A stretch of DNA of 64,000 bases from Sinorhizobium numidicum (GTDB taxonomy: Bacteria; Pseudomonadota; Alphaproteobacteria; Rhizobiales; Rhizobiaceae): positions 1,984,001-2,048,000 of the forward strand of contig NZ_CP120367.1 in the NCBI RefSeq assembly GCF_029892045.1. Direction: 5' to 3'. A program made the translations under genes and the position numbers. The notes beneath the pieces were generated by a model. The model had not been told where the DNA came from. It did no database searches and was given only the letters and a program-made list of their open reading frames with translations. How positions within the stretch are numbered: position 1 is the first letter of the stretch; each line of letters begins with the position of its first letter. Of this stretch, positions 45,796 to 54,651 are shown in pieces.

Positions 45796-47124
45796 ATGTC
45801 TTACCACAATCCCTATACGCCGCCGCGCAAATCCGCGACCTTCGACGACTACACGCTTGCTGAAATCCGCCGCGCGGCCGCCACCGGAATTTACGACATC
45901 CGGGGCGCCGGCACCAAACGCAAGGTTCCGCATTTCGACGATCTCCTCTTCCTCGGCGCATCGATTTCCCGGTACCCGCTCGAGGGTTACCGTGAAAGAT
46001 GCGACACGTCCGTCGTTCTTGGTACGCGCTTCGCCAAGAAGCCGATCCGACTGAAAACGCCGATCACGATTGCCGGTATGAGTTTTGGCGCACTTTCCGG
46101 TCCAGCTAAGGAAGCGCTTGGGCGCGGCGCGACAATTGCCGGCACCTCGACCACCACCGGCGACGGGGGCATGACGGACGAGGAGCGCGGCCACAGCGAA
46201 ACGCTGGTCTACCAATATCTGCCGTCCCGCTACGGGATGAACCCGAAGGACCTGCGCCGCGCCGATGCCATCGAAGTGGTTGTCGGCCAGGGAGCCAAGC
46301 CCGGTGGCGGTGGCATGCTGCTCGGGCAGAAGATTTCCGACCGTGTCGCCGAGATGCGCACCCTGCCGAAGGGCATCGACCAGCGTTCCGCCTGCCGCCA
46401 CCCGGATTGGACGGGCCCGGACGATCTGGAGATCAAGATCCTCGAACTGCGCGAGATCACCGATTGGGAGAAGCCGATCTATGTCAAAGTCGGCGGCGCG
46501 CGCCCCTACTACGACACGGCCCTGGCGGTAAAAGCTGGAGCAGACGTGGTCGTGCTCGACGGCATGCAAGGGGGCACGGCAGCGACGCAAGATGTCTTCA
46601 TCGAGCATGTCGGCATGCCGACGCTCGCCTGCATCCGGCCGGCGGTCCAGGCGCTCCAGGACCTCGGCATGCACCGCAAAGTCCAGCTCATCATCTCGGG
46701 TGGCGTTCGCTCCGGCGCGGATGTCGCTAAGGCGCTGGCGCTCGGCGCGGATGCGGTCGCGATCGGTACCGCGGCCCTGGTGGCACTCGGTGACAACGAC
46801 CCGCGCTGGGAGGAGGAATATCAAAAGCTCGGTACCACAGCCGGGGCCTATGACGACTGGCACGAGGGCAAGGACCCAGCCGGCATCACCACGCAGGATC
46901 CGGAACTCATGAAGCGGCTTGACCCGATCGCCGCCGGCCGCCGGCTTGCCAATTTCCTGAAGGTGATGACGCTGGAGGCGCAGACGATTGCGCGTGCCTG
47001 CGGCAAGAACCATCTGCACAATCTGGAGCCGGAGGATCTCTGTGCGCTGACAATCGAAGCATCGGCGATGGCCCAGGTGCCGCTCGCCGGCACGAGCTGG
47101 ATCCCGGGCAAGGGAGGGTTCTGA
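45796..47124 (+). CDS. glxD: FMN-dependent glutamate synthase-type subunit / N-methylglutamate synthase subunit C
   Basis: Protein of 442 residues of the glutamate-synthase central/FMN domain: SFGALSGPAKEALGRGATIA, TTTGDGGMTDEERGH, KPGGGGMLLGQKIS, KPIYVKVGGARPYYD, VVLDGMQGGTAATQD and ISGGVRSGADVAKALALGAD. A cysteine-bearing RSACRHPDW may contribute to an iron-sulfur site. It would reductively transfer the amine onto 2-oxoglutarate; with methylamine-derived glutamine analogue the product is N-methylglutamate. Confidence 0.92.
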   Translation: MSYHNPYTPPRKSATFDDYTLAEIRRAAATGIYDIRGAGTKRKVPHFDDLLFLGASISRYPLEGYRERCDTSVVLGTRFAKKPIRLKTPITIAGMSFGALSGPAKEALGRGATIAGTSTTTGDGGMTDEERGHSETLVYQYLPSRYGMNPKDLRRADAIEVVVGQGAKPGGGGMLLGQKISDRVAEMRTLPKGIDQRSACRHPDWTGPDDLEIKILELREITDWEKPIYVKVGGARPYYDTALAVKAGADVVVLDGMQGGTAATQDVFIEHVGMPTLACIRPAVQALQDLGMHRKVQLIISGGVRSGADVAKALALGADAVAIGTAALVALGDNDPRWEEEYQKLGTTAGAYDDWHEGKDPAGITTQDPELMKRLDPIAAGRRLANFLKVMTLEAQTIARACGKNHLHNLEPEDLCALTIEASAMAQVPLAGTSWIPGKGGF

Positions 47125-47209
47125 GCCCGTCTGCTGTGCCCGATCATTTGGGAGGATGGCGGGCGATCCTTACGAAAGCAAAGTGTCTGATAATCCAAAG
47201 GGGAACCAC

Positions 47210-48517
47210 GTGACACTAGATCTCTCAAGCTACGCCGAAGAGCACGGCGTCAAATACTTCATGATCAGCTATACGGACCTTTTCGGCGGACAGCGCGCCA
47301 AACTGGTTCCGGCAGAAGCGATCGCCGATATGCAGAGGGATGGCGCGGGGTTCGCCGGTTTCGCGACCTGGCTCGATCTGACGCCCGCACATCCCGATCT
47401 GTTCGCGGTTCCCGATGCCTCCTCGGTCATCCAGCTTCCCTGGAAGAAGGAGGTTGCCTGGGTTGCCGCCGATTGCGTCATGGATGGCGCGCCCGTTGAA
47501 CAGGCACCCCGCGTCGTGCTGAAAAGACTTCTTGCCGAAGCCACCCGGGAAGGCTTGCGCGTCAAGACCGGCGTCGAAGCCGAATTCTTTTTGATATCTC
47601 CGGACGGATCGAAGATCTCCGATGAATACGATACGGCAGAAAAGCCCTGCTACGATCAGCAGGCGGTCATGCGCCGCTACGATGTGATTGCAGAGATCTG
47701 CGATTACATGCTCGAACTCGGCTGGAAGCCCTACCAGAACGACCATGAGGACGCGAATGGCCAGTTCGAGATGAACTGGGAATATGACGATGCGCTGAAG
47801 ACCGCGGACAAGCATTCCTTCTTCAAGTTCATGGTGAAATCGGTGGCGGAAAAGCATGGGCTGCGCGCCACCTTCATGCCGAAGCCGTTCAAGGGGCTGA
47901 CCGGCAATGGCTGCCATTGCCATATTTCCGTCTGGGACACCGAGGGGGAGGTGAATGCCTTTGCGGATAAGGCCGCCGAGTTCGGGCTTTCGGCGCAGGG
48001 CCGGACCTTCCTGGGCGGCATCATGAACCACGCCAGCGCGCTCGCCGCGGTCACCAATCCGACGGTGAATTCCTACAAGCGCATCAATGCGCCGCGCACG
48101 ATTTCTGGCGCAACCTGGGCGCCGAACACGGTCACCTGGACCGGCAACAACCGCACCCATATGGTGCGCGTACCAGGCCCCGGCCGTTTCGAACTGCGCC
48201 TGCCTGACGGCGCCGTCAACCCGTATCTGCTGCAGGCCATCATCGTCGCGGCTGGCCTTTCCGGCATACGCTCCAAGGCCGATCCCGGTCCGCACCATGA
48301 TATCGACATGTACAAGGACGGTCACACGGTGACCGATGCGCCGAGGCTGCCGCTCAACCTGCTCGATGCGCTTCGCGAATACCAGAAGGATGAAGTGCTG
48401 CAGGAGGCGCTTGGACGGGAGTTTTCGGCCGCCTATCTCAAACTGAAGTACAGTGAATGGAACAGCTACTGCTCTCAATTCAGCAGGTGGGAGCACGAGA
48501 CGACGCTCGACATTTGA
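47210..48517 (+). CDS. glnT: Glutamine synthetase-family ligase / gamma-glutamylmethylamide synthetase
   Basis: Protein of 435 residues from a GTG start; GGGGA lies 5 nt ahead, and the length equals that of rhizobial GlnT. Glutamine-synthetase blocks are visible: VKTGVEAEFFLIS, NDHEDANGQFEMNWEYDD, GNGCHCHISVWD, and NRTHMVRVPGPGRFELRLPD. The family includes GlnT and GMAS; GMAS joins methylamine to glutamate with ATP. Location directly after the mgs-like genes favours GMAS. A longer frame from ATG 47156 is possible but lacks a good ribosome site. Confidence 0.88.
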   Translation: MTLDLSSYAEEHGVKYFMISYTDLFGGQRAKLVPAEAIADMQRDGAGFAGFATWLDLTPAHPDLFAVPDASSVIQLPWKKEVAWVAADCVMDGAPVEQAPRVVLKRLLAEATREGLRVKTGVEAEFFLISPDGSKISDEYDTAEKPCYDQQAVMRRYDVIAEICDYMLELGWKPYQNDHEDANGQFEMNWEYDDALKTADKHSFFKFMVKSVAEKHGLRATFMPKPFKGLTGNGCHCHISVWDTEGEVNAFADKAAEFGLSAQGRTFLGGIMNHASALAAVTNPTVNSYKRINAPRTISGATWAPNTVTWTGNNRTHMVRVPGPGRFELRLPDGAVNPYLLQAIIVAAGLSGIRSKADPGPHHDIDMYKDGHTVTDAPRLPLNLLDALREYQKDEVLQEALGREFSAAYLKLKYSEWNSYCSQFSRWEHETTLDI

Positions 48518-48615
48518 GCTGATGGCGACGGCGCCCGAGGCCGGTCCGGAATTTGCGTCAATTGACGCGTGACGGGCCACCCCGTGTCGCGTGCTTGAAA
48601 GATGGAACGACGGAC

Positions 48616-49500
48616 ATGAACAAGTTCATCTTAACCGTATCCTGCAAATCGACGCGCGGGATCGTGGCGGCCATTTCCGGCTATCTCGCCGAACAGGGCT
48701 GCAACATCATCGACAGCTCGCAGTTCGACGATCTCGGCACAGGCCGCTTTTTCATGCGCATCAGCTTCATCTCCGAGGAGGGAGCCGGCCGCGAGACGCT
48801 CGAAAAGGGCTTCGCGCCGATCGCCGAGAAATTCGCCATGGAAGCCGAGATGCGTGATGCGAATGAGCGCATGAAGGTGCTGTTGATGGTGTCGCGGTTC
48901 GGCCACTGCTTGAACGACCTGCTCTACCGCTGGAAGATCGGCGCGCTGCCGATCGATATCGTCGGCGTCGTCTCCAACCATTTCGACTACCAGAAGGTGG
49001 TCGTCAACCACGACATCCCCTTCCACCACATCAAGGTGAGGAAGGAGAACAAGCCGCAGGCCGAGGCGCGGCTGATGGAGATCGTCGAGCAGAGCGAGGC
49101 CGAGCTGATCGTGCTCGCCCGCTACATGCAGGTGCTGTCCGACCCGCTCTGCAAGAAGATGTCGGGGAAAATCATCAACATCCACCATTCCTTCCTGCCG
49201 AGCTTCAAGGGCGCCAATCCGTACAAGCAGGCCTATGAGCGCGGCGTCAAGCTGATCGGCGCGACGGCGCACTACGTCACCGCCGATCTCGATGAGGGCC
49301 CGATCATCGAGCAGGACATCGCCCGCATCACCCATGCGCAGAGCGCCGAGGACTATGTGTCGATCGGCCGCGACGTCGAAAGCCAGGTGCTGGCGCGCGC
49401 CGTGCACGCCCATATCCATCGGCGCTGCTTCATCAACGGCAACCGCGTCGTCGTCTTCCCGCCGAGCCCCGGCAGCTATGCCTCCGAGCGCATGGGCTGA
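48616..49500 (+). CDS. purU: Formyltetrahydrofolate deformylase
   Basis: Protein of 294 residues. An N-terminal ACT domain (about 5-85, LTVSCKSTRGIVAAISGYLA) is followed by the formyltransferase fold: LLMVSRFGHCLNDLLYRWKI, IVGVVSNHFDY, and IINIHHSFLPSFKGANPYKQ with catalytic His residues and the final Asp in DLDEGPIIEQD. It releases formate and tetrahydrofolate from 10-formyl-THF. Next to methylamine-type genes it can regenerate THF after N-methyl oxidation. Last gene before a terminator. Confidence 0.94.
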   Translation: MNKFILTVSCKSTRGIVAAISGYLAEQGCNIIDSSQFDDLGTGRFFMRISFISEEGAGRETLEKGFAPIAEKFAMEAEMRDANERMKVLLMVSRFGHCLNDLLYRWKIGALPIDIVGVVSNHFDYQKVVVNHDIPFHHIKVRKENKPQAEARLMEIVEQSEAELIVLARYMQVLSDPLCKKMSGKIINIHHSFLPSFKGANPYKQAYERGVKLIGATAHYVTADLDEGPIIEQDIARITHAQSAEDYVSIGRDVESQVLARAVHAHIHRRCFINGNRVVVFPPSPGSYASERMG

Positions 49501-49531
49501 CTACAGTCCGGCCGGTGTTGAAGCCAAACAG

Positions 49532-49564
49532 CCCGTTCGCAGATGCGGACGGGTTTGTCTTTTG
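49532..49564 (+). terminator. Rho-independent terminator of the glx-glnT-purU run
   Basis: Stem CCCGTTCGC / GCGGACGGG with an AGAT loop and one G-U pair, followed by TTTGTCTTTT. It lies about 30 bp after the purU stop and cleanly separates it from the next operon. Confidence 0.8.
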
Positions 49565-49693
49565 CCACGCCTGAAGGAACGGCCTCGCGTGTTGCGGAAG
49601 GCGAGGATGCAAACCGGGAGTCCATTTTTGCCCGATCATCGAATGCTCCCAGTCTACGGGTCGGCCGCCTTTCGCCGGCCGCAAGAACCATGC

Positions 49694-49725
49694 TTGACAT
49701 CACGATATTATGGCATACCATAGTA
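49694..49725 (+). promoter_or_regulatory. Promoter with GntR-type operator for the 49.7-58.9 kb operon
   Basis: TTGACA (49694-49699) is followed at 16 bp by TACCAT (49716-49721). Over the -10 region lies TATTATGGCATACCATAGTA (49706-49725), an 8-4-8 dyad with one mismatch. The same dyad, perfect, is found at 59835-59854 upstream of the GntR gene that converges on this operon. The overlap with the promoter fits repression. Confidence 0.7.
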
Positions 49726-49749
49726 CGTAATATAGATATGGAGACTGCC

Positions 49750-50352
49750 ATGCCGATCGAAATCCGCAAAACGCTCTTGCAAGTCGAGACGACGCTGATT
49801 GAGGGCGGCAAGGCTGCGCCAGTGCCTCTGAAGCTCTATTCGGCGATTGCCGTTATAAAAAATCCTTGGGCAGGCAGCGGTTACGTTGACAACCTGAAGC
49901 CAGAGATTCACGCCTGCGCCCCGGTACTCGGAGAACTGCTGACGAAGATGATCATCGAGGCGGTGGGCTCGGGCGAAGCCGTCGAGGCTTATGGCAAGTC
50001 GGCGATCGTCGGCCTTGATGGCGAGCTAGAGCACGCTTCGGCCCTGATCCATACACTCCGCTTCGGCAATCACTACCGCCACGCGGTCGGCGCCAAATCC
50101 TATCTCGCCTTCTGCAACATACGCGGCCCCGCGAATGCTCCCGTGATGATCCCGTTGATGGACAAGAACGATGAGGGCCGGCGCTCCCATTATCTGACCA
50201 TCCAGACGTCGATCCCGGATGCTCCGGCCGCCAACGAGATCGTCGTGGCGCTTGGTGCCTCGGTCGGGGGTCGCCCGCATCACCGGATCGGCGATCGCTA
50301 CCAGGATCTGAAGGAACTTGGACAGGACGTCGCCAATCCGGCCGGCGTCTGA
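49750..50352 (+). CDS. AA_synth (DUF1185) family protein
   Basis: Protein of 200 residues of the so-called amino acid synthesis family (PF06684). Blocks include KLYSAIAVIKNPWAGSGYV, GKSAIVGLDGELEHASALIH, ALGASVGGRPHHRIGDRYQD. The family name rests on weak evidence and its reaction is unknown. GGAG lies 6 nt before the ATG at 49750; an in-frame ATG 12 nt upstream is less likely. First gene of the operon with hydrolase and flavin-dependent genes, which suggests a catabolic rather than biosynthetic role here. Confidence 0.82.
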   Translation: MPIEIRKTLLQVETTLIEGGKAAPVPLKLYSAIAVIKNPWAGSGYVDNLKPEIHACAPVLGELLTKMIIEAVGSGEAVEAYGKSAIVGLDGELEHASALIHTLRFGNHYRHAVGAKSYLAFCNIRGPANAPVMIPLMDKNDEGRRSHYLTIQTSIPDAPAANEIVVALGASVGGRPHHRIGDRYQDLKELGQDVANPAGV

Positions 50353-50378
50353 CGCCTTCGACTTCGGGAATAAAAAAG

Positions 50379-51206
50379 ATGTTTCACGAAGATCTGACGC
50401 AACGGGGAAGCTTTCGTGCCGAGCGCTTGGTAACGGCGAATGGCGCCGCCTATGTCGAGGTCGGCACTGGCGAACCGCTCGTCCTCGTTCATGGTGTCGG
50501 CATGCGGCTCGAGGCCTGGGCACCGCAGCTCACCGCCCTTTCGGCGAAGAACCGGGTGATCGCCGTCGACATGCCTGGCCATGGCGAAAGCGGCAAGCTT
50601 GAGACCGGCGCACGCCTTGAGGATTTCGTCGCCTGGCTTGGCGTCTTTCTCGATGACCTGCGACTTGATGGCGTCAGCCTCGCCGGTCACTCGATGGGTG
50701 CGCTGATTTCCGGCGGAGCCGCCGCGACCTTCGCCGATCGCATTCGTCGGGTGGCGCTTCTGAATGGCGTCTACCTGCGCGATCCTGCCGCCAAGGCTGC
50801 TGTCATTGCCCGGGCGCGTACGATCAGCAGCGGCACCGTCGATGTCGATGGCCCCTTGAGGCGCTGGTTCGGCGAAGGCAGCGAGAGGTCGTCCGCCTAC
50901 CGTTCGACGCGCAGTTGGTTGCAAGCAGTCGATCCCGATGCTTACGCGACGGCGTACAATGCTTTCGCCCACGGTGACGACGTTTATGCGGAATGCTGGT
51001 CCAAGGTAAATTGCCCGGCGCTGTTTTTGACCGGCTCGCAGGACCCGAATTCGACGCCTGAAATGGCCCATGCCATGGCCGATGCTGCGCCGCGCGGCTG
51101 GGCTCACATCGTCGAAGGGCATCGCCATATGGTCAACCTGACCGCGCCGGAGCTGGTGAACGAGCTCCTTGCAGACTGGCTTTCACGAGGAGGAGAAACG
51201 TCATGA
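50379..51206 (+). CDS. Alpha/beta-fold hydrolase
   Basis: Hydrolase of 275 residues. The oxyanion region is LVLVHGVGMRLEAW, the nucleophile elbow GHSMGAL (Ser near 105), the acid in LTGSQDPNSTPEMA and the catalytic histidine in VEGHRHMVN. No signal peptide. It resembles RutD and enol-lactone or carbamate hydrolases in size. It overlaps the flavin-reductase gene by 4 bp. It would cleave an ester, amide or C-C bond in the product made by the monooxygenase downstream. Confidence 0.88.
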   Translation: MFHEDLTQRGSFRAERLVTANGAAYVEVGTGEPLVLVHGVGMRLEAWAPQLTALSAKNRVIAVDMPGHGESGKLETGARLEDFVAWLGVFLDDLRLDGVSLAGHSMGALISGGAAATFADRIRRVALLNGVYLRDPAAKAAVIARARTISSGTVDVDGPLRRWFGEGSERSSAYRSTRSWLQAVDPDAYATAYNAFAHGDDVYAECWSKVNCPALFLTGSQDPNSTPEMAHAMADAAPRGWAHIVEGHRHMVNLTAPELVNELLADWLSRGGETS

Positions 51207-52135
51207 CGACAGCCTCTTTCGATCCGCGCGCACTGCGCGATACCTTTGGTGCGTTTCTGACCGGCGTAACCGTGGTCACCGCAAAGGATGTCACGGGATC
51301 GCCGATCGGCTTCACCGCCAATTCCTTCGCCTCCGTTTCCATCGATCCGCCGCTGCTGCTTGTTTGTCTTGCCAAGACATCACGCAATTTTGCGACAATG
51401 ACCTCCGCGAAGGGTTTCGCCGTCAACGTCCTGTCGGAGAAGCAGATCGCCGTCTCAAACACCTTCGCCAAGCCGGTGGAAGATCGTTTTGCAACCGTCG
51501 AGTGGATGGTCGGCCCCTATGGTGCTCCGATCCTTGGCGGTGTGGCGGCATGGTTTGACTGTTCGATGCACAAGATCGTCGATGCGGGTGACCACGCCAT
51601 TTTGATTGGTCGCGTCGAGGCTTTTGAAAACGGCGTCATGGCTGGGCTCGGTTTCGCGCGCGGCAGCTATGTCACGCCGGCTCTTTCCGGCAGGGCAGTT
51701 TCGGCCGCTGCCGAGGGAGCGCCGTTGATCGCGGCCGTTGTCGAGCGCAACGGCGAAGTGCTGTTGATTCCGACCGAGGATGGCCGCTGGTGCCTGCCGC
51801 AGATGCCGCTGCAGAGCGGGGGGACCCTTCGAGGGCTGCAGGATTACTTGCGTAGCGCAACCGGGTTGGGCGTGGAGGTCGGTTTCCTTTACTCGGTCTA
51901 CGAGAACAAGACGTCGGGGCATCAGCACATCGTCTATCGCGCTTCCGCCGAAGCCGGAGAAAGCGGCGCCGGGCAGTTCTTTGCCATCGCCGATCTGCCG
52001 CTCGACGAGATGGACAGCCCCGCCACCGCCGACGTGCTGAAACGCTTTGCGGCCGAAAGCGTGCTCGGCAATTTCGGGATTTATGTTGGCGACGAGAAGC
52101 AGGGCAAAGTCCACCCATTCAATAAGAGGGCCTGA
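51203..52135 (+). CDS. Flavin reductase fused to a degenerate Nudix-like domain
   Basis: Fusion of 310 residues. Residues 1-160 form the flavin-reductase domain (LRDTFGAFLTGVTVVTAKD, GFTANSFASVSIDPPLLLVC, FAVNVLSEKQ, DHAILIGRVEAFE) that supplies reduced flavin. Residues 175-295 look like a Nudix fold (LIAAVVERNGEVLLIPTEDG, RWCLPQMPLQSGG, LYSVYENKTSGHQHIVYRA). The Nudix box is not conserved: the REx2EE position reads LRSATGLG and lacks the metal-binding glutamates. Four-bp overlap with the hydrolase and 3 bp to the monooxygenase gene. Confidence 0.85.
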   Translation: MTTASFDPRALRDTFGAFLTGVTVVTAKDVTGSPIGFTANSFASVSIDPPLLLVCLAKTSRNFATMTSAKGFAVNVLSEKQIAVSNTFAKPVEDRFATVEWMVGPYGAPILGGVAAWFDCSMHKIVDAGDHAILIGRVEAFENGVMAGLGFARGSYVTPALSGRAVSAAAEGAPLIAAVVERNGEVLLIPTEDGRWCLPQMPLQSGGTLRGLQDYLRSATGLGVEVGFLYSVYENKTSGHQHIVYRASAEAGESGAGQFFAIADLPLDEMDSPATADVLKRFAAESVLGNFGIYVGDEKQGKVHPFNKRA

Positions 52136-52138
52136 TCG

Positions 52139-53179
52139 ATGAAATTCTCGCTTTTCGTGCATCTCGAGCGGCTGAACCCCGGTCAGACCGACGAGAGCCT
52201 CTATGAGGAATTCGTGCAGCTCTGCGAGATCGCCGACCGTGGAGGCTTCTCCGCCATCTGGACCGGCGAGCATCATGGGATGAGCTTCACGATCGCGCCC
52301 AACCCCTTCCTCACGCTCGCCGATCTCGCCCGTCGCACACGGAACGTCCGTCTCGGCACAGGTACGGTGATTGCGCCGTTCTGGCACCCGATCAAGCTCG
52401 CGGGCGAAGCGGCGATGACCGACATCATCAGCGGCGGCCGGTTGGACATCGGCATCGCCCGCGGCGCCTATAGTTTCGAATATGAGCGGCTTTTGCCCGG
52501 GCTCGATGCCTGGGGCGCGGGCCAGCGCATGCGCGAGCTCATCCCGGCGATCAAGGGCCTGTGGGAGGGCGACTATGCACATGACAGCGAGTTCTGGAAA
52601 TTCCCGCCCACCACTTCTGCCCCGAAGCCTTTGCAGAACCCGCACCCGCCGATCTGGGTGGCGGCGCGCGACCCCAATAGCCACGAATTCGCCGTCGCCA
52701 ACGGCTGCAACGTTCAGGTCACCCCGCTCTGGAACGGCGATGACGAGATCGCCAGCCTGATGGACCGGTTCGAAGCCGTCTGCGCCAAGAACTCTTCGGT
52801 GACGCGGCCGAAAATCATGCTGCTGCAGCATGCCTATGTCGGCACCGACGAGGCCGATCTGGAGCAGGCGGCGAAGGAAATGAGCGTCTATTACAACTAT
52901 TTCTTCGCCTGGTTCAAAAACGAAAAGCCGATCCGGCAGGGCCTGATCGAAACCATTACCGAAGAAGAGATGGCTGAGAACGCGCTGGTGGCGCCGGAGG
53001 TAATGCGCAGGAATCTGGCGGTTGGAACGACAGAAGAAGTGATCGCCAGACTGAAGACCTACGAGGCGATGGGCTATGACGAATATTCCTTCTGGATCGA
53101 TACGGGCATGAGCTTCGAGCGCAAGAAGGCCTCGCTGCAGCGCTTCATCGCCGAAGTCATGCCGGCATTTGCGGAGTAG
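52139..53179 (+). CDS. LLM-class flavin-dependent monooxygenase
   Basis: Luciferase-like monooxygenase of 346 residues. Family blocks are IWTGEHHGMSF, VRLGTGTVIAPFWHPIKLAG, ISGGRLDIGIARGAYSFEY and PHPPIWVAARDPNSHEFAV. It uses reduced flavin, presumably made by the adjacent reductase, and oxygen. Relatives act on sulfonates, amines, pyridine rings or, as in RutA, uracil. The substrate cannot be read. It lies 4 bp before the aldehyde dehydrogenase start. Confidence 0.92.
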   Translation: MKFSLFVHLERLNPGQTDESLYEEFVQLCEIADRGGFSAIWTGEHHGMSFTIAPNPFLTLADLARRTRNVRLGTGTVIAPFWHPIKLAGEAAMTDIISGGRLDIGIARGAYSFEYERLLPGLDAWGAGQRMRELIPAIKGLWEGDYAHDSEFWKFPPTTSAPKPLQNPHPPIWVAARDPNSHEFAVANGCNVQVTPLWNGDDEIASLMDRFEAVCAKNSSVTRPKIMLLQHAYVGTDEADLEQAAKEMSVYYNYFFAWFKNEKPIRQGLIETITEEEMAENALVAPEVMRRNLAVGTTEEVIARLKTYEAMGYDEYSFWIDTGMSFERKKASLQRFIAEVMPAFAE

Positions 53180-53183
53180 GAAC

Positions 53184-54647
53184 ATGCAAAGCTTTCAGTC
53201 CTACATCGACGGCAAGTTCACGGATGGAGAAACCCGGTTCGAGAGTGTCGATCCGGCCTCCGGCCGCGCCTGGGCAGAGATGCCGGAGGCGCGGGAAGCA
53301 GACGTCGATCGTGCGGTCGAAGCTGCGCACAACGCCCTTTACGAGGGGCCGTGGGCGAAGACGACTGCCACCCAGCGTGGCAAGCTGCTCTATCGGCTGG
53401 CCGATCTTGTTGCCGAGAATGCCGGAAGGCTTGCCGAACTCGAGACGCGGGATACCGGCAAGATCATCCGCGAGACCTCGGCACAGATCGCCTACGTCGC
53501 CGAATACTATCGCTACTATGCCGGCATCGCCGACAAGATCGAAGGCTCTTATCTGCCGATAGACAAGCCGGACATGGATGTCTGGCTGCGCCGCGAGCCG
53601 ATCGGCGTTGTGGCCATGGTCGTGCCCTGGAACAGTCAGCTTTTCCTGTCGGCCGTGAAAATCGGCCCGGCGCTGGCGGCTGGCTGCACCATGGTGGTGA
53701 AGGCCTCGGAGGACGGGCCTGCGCCGCTTCTCGAATTTGCCCGGCTCGTACATGAGGCGGGCTTTCCCGCCGGCGTGGTCAATATCCTCACCGGCTTTGG
53801 CCCCTCCTGCGGTGCGGCGCTCAGCCGCCACCCTAAGATCGACCACATCGCGTTTACCGGCGGGCCGGAGACGGCGCGCCACGTGGTTCGCAATTCGGCG
53901 GAGAATCTCGCTTCGACCTCATTGGAACTCGGCGGCAAATCCCCCTTTATCGTCTTTGCCGATGCCGATCTCGAAAGCGCTGCAAATGCGCAGGTCGCGG
54001 GCATCTTTGCCGCGACCGGCCAGAGCTGCGTGGCGGGTTCGCGGCTGATCATCGAGCGCAGCGTCAAGGACCGCTTCCTTGCAATATTGAAGGCGAAGGC
54101 GGAAGCGATCCGGATCGGCAGCCCGCTCGACATGGCGACCGAAGTAGGACCGCTCGCGACGCAGCGTCAGCGGGACCATGTCGAAGCGCTGGTCGCCCGC
54201 TCGATTGCCGCCGGTGCCCGGCTGGTCACGGGCGGCAAGGTGGTGCAGGGCGACGGCTTCTACTATCAGCCGACTATTCTCGATTGCGACGGCAGCGCCT
54301 CGCCGTCGCTCGATAACGAATTTTTCGGACCGGTACTCTCAGTTCTGTCCTTCGAGACGGAGAAAGAGGCGCTCCACCTTGCCAATGACACGCACTACGG
54401 ACTCGCTTCCGGCGTTTTCACACAGAATCTCACCCGCGCGCATCGTCTGATGAAGGGAATCCGCGCTGGAATCGTCTGGGTCAACACCTACCGCGCCGTT
54501 TCGCCGATTGCGCCCTTCGGCGGCTTTGGCCTTTCCGGCCATGGGCGCGAGGGCGGGATCGCGGCCGCCCTCGACTACACCAGAACGAAAACCATCTGGC
54601 TCAGGACATCGGACGACCCGATTCCCGATCCTTTCGTCATGCGGTGA
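53184..54647 (+). CDS. NAD(P)-dependent aldehyde dehydrogenase
   Basis: Protein of 487 residues. Cofactor region VVPWNSQLFLSAVKIGPALA, glycine loop FTGGPETARHV, general-base Glu in LELGGKSPFIVF and catalytic Cys in GQSCVAGSRLI. It ends with the usual NTYRAVSPIAPFGGFGLSGH block. It should oxidise an aldehyde released by the upstream steps to a carboxylate. GGAG and TAGGA precede the ATG at 53184, which is preferred over an in-frame start 15 nt upstream. Confidence 0.94.
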   Translation: MQSFQSYIDGKFTDGETRFESVDPASGRAWAEMPEAREADVDRAVEAAHNALYEGPWAKTTATQRGKLLYRLADLVAENAGRLAELETRDTGKIIRETSAQIAYVAEYYRYYAGIADKIEGSYLPIDKPDMDVWLRREPIGVVAMVVPWNSQLFLSAVKIGPALAAGCTMVVKASEDGPAPLLEFARLVHEAGFPAGVVNILTGFGPSCGAALSRHPKIDHIAFTGGPETARHVVRNSAENLASTSLELGGKSPFIVFADADLESAANAQVAGIFAATGQSCVAGSRLIIERSVKDRFLAILKAKAEAIRIGSPLDMATEVGPLATQRQRDHVEALVARSIAAGARLVTGGKVVQGDGFYYQPTILDCDGSASPSLDNEFFGPVLSVLSFETEKEALHLANDTHYGLASGVFTQNLTRAHRLMKGIRAGIVWVNTYRAVSPIAPFGGFGLSGHGREGGIAAALDYTRTKTIWLRTSDDPIPDPFVMR

Positions 54648-54651
54648 CGGG

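Noticed and set aside
45748..47019. Minus-strand frame of 423 codons opposite glxD
   Set aside because: Antisense shadow; glxD has full FMN-synthase motifs on the plus strand.
47225..48580. Minus-strand frame of 451 codons opposite glnT
   Set aside because: Mirror of a strongly biased glutamine-synthetase gene; no recognisable protein blocks.
51455..53185. Long minus-strand open frame of 576 codons opposite the monooxygenase and reductase genes
   Set aside because: High-GC antisense frame; arginine- and histidine-rich, no domain pattern, no Shine-Dalgarno, and the plus-strand genes are clear family members.
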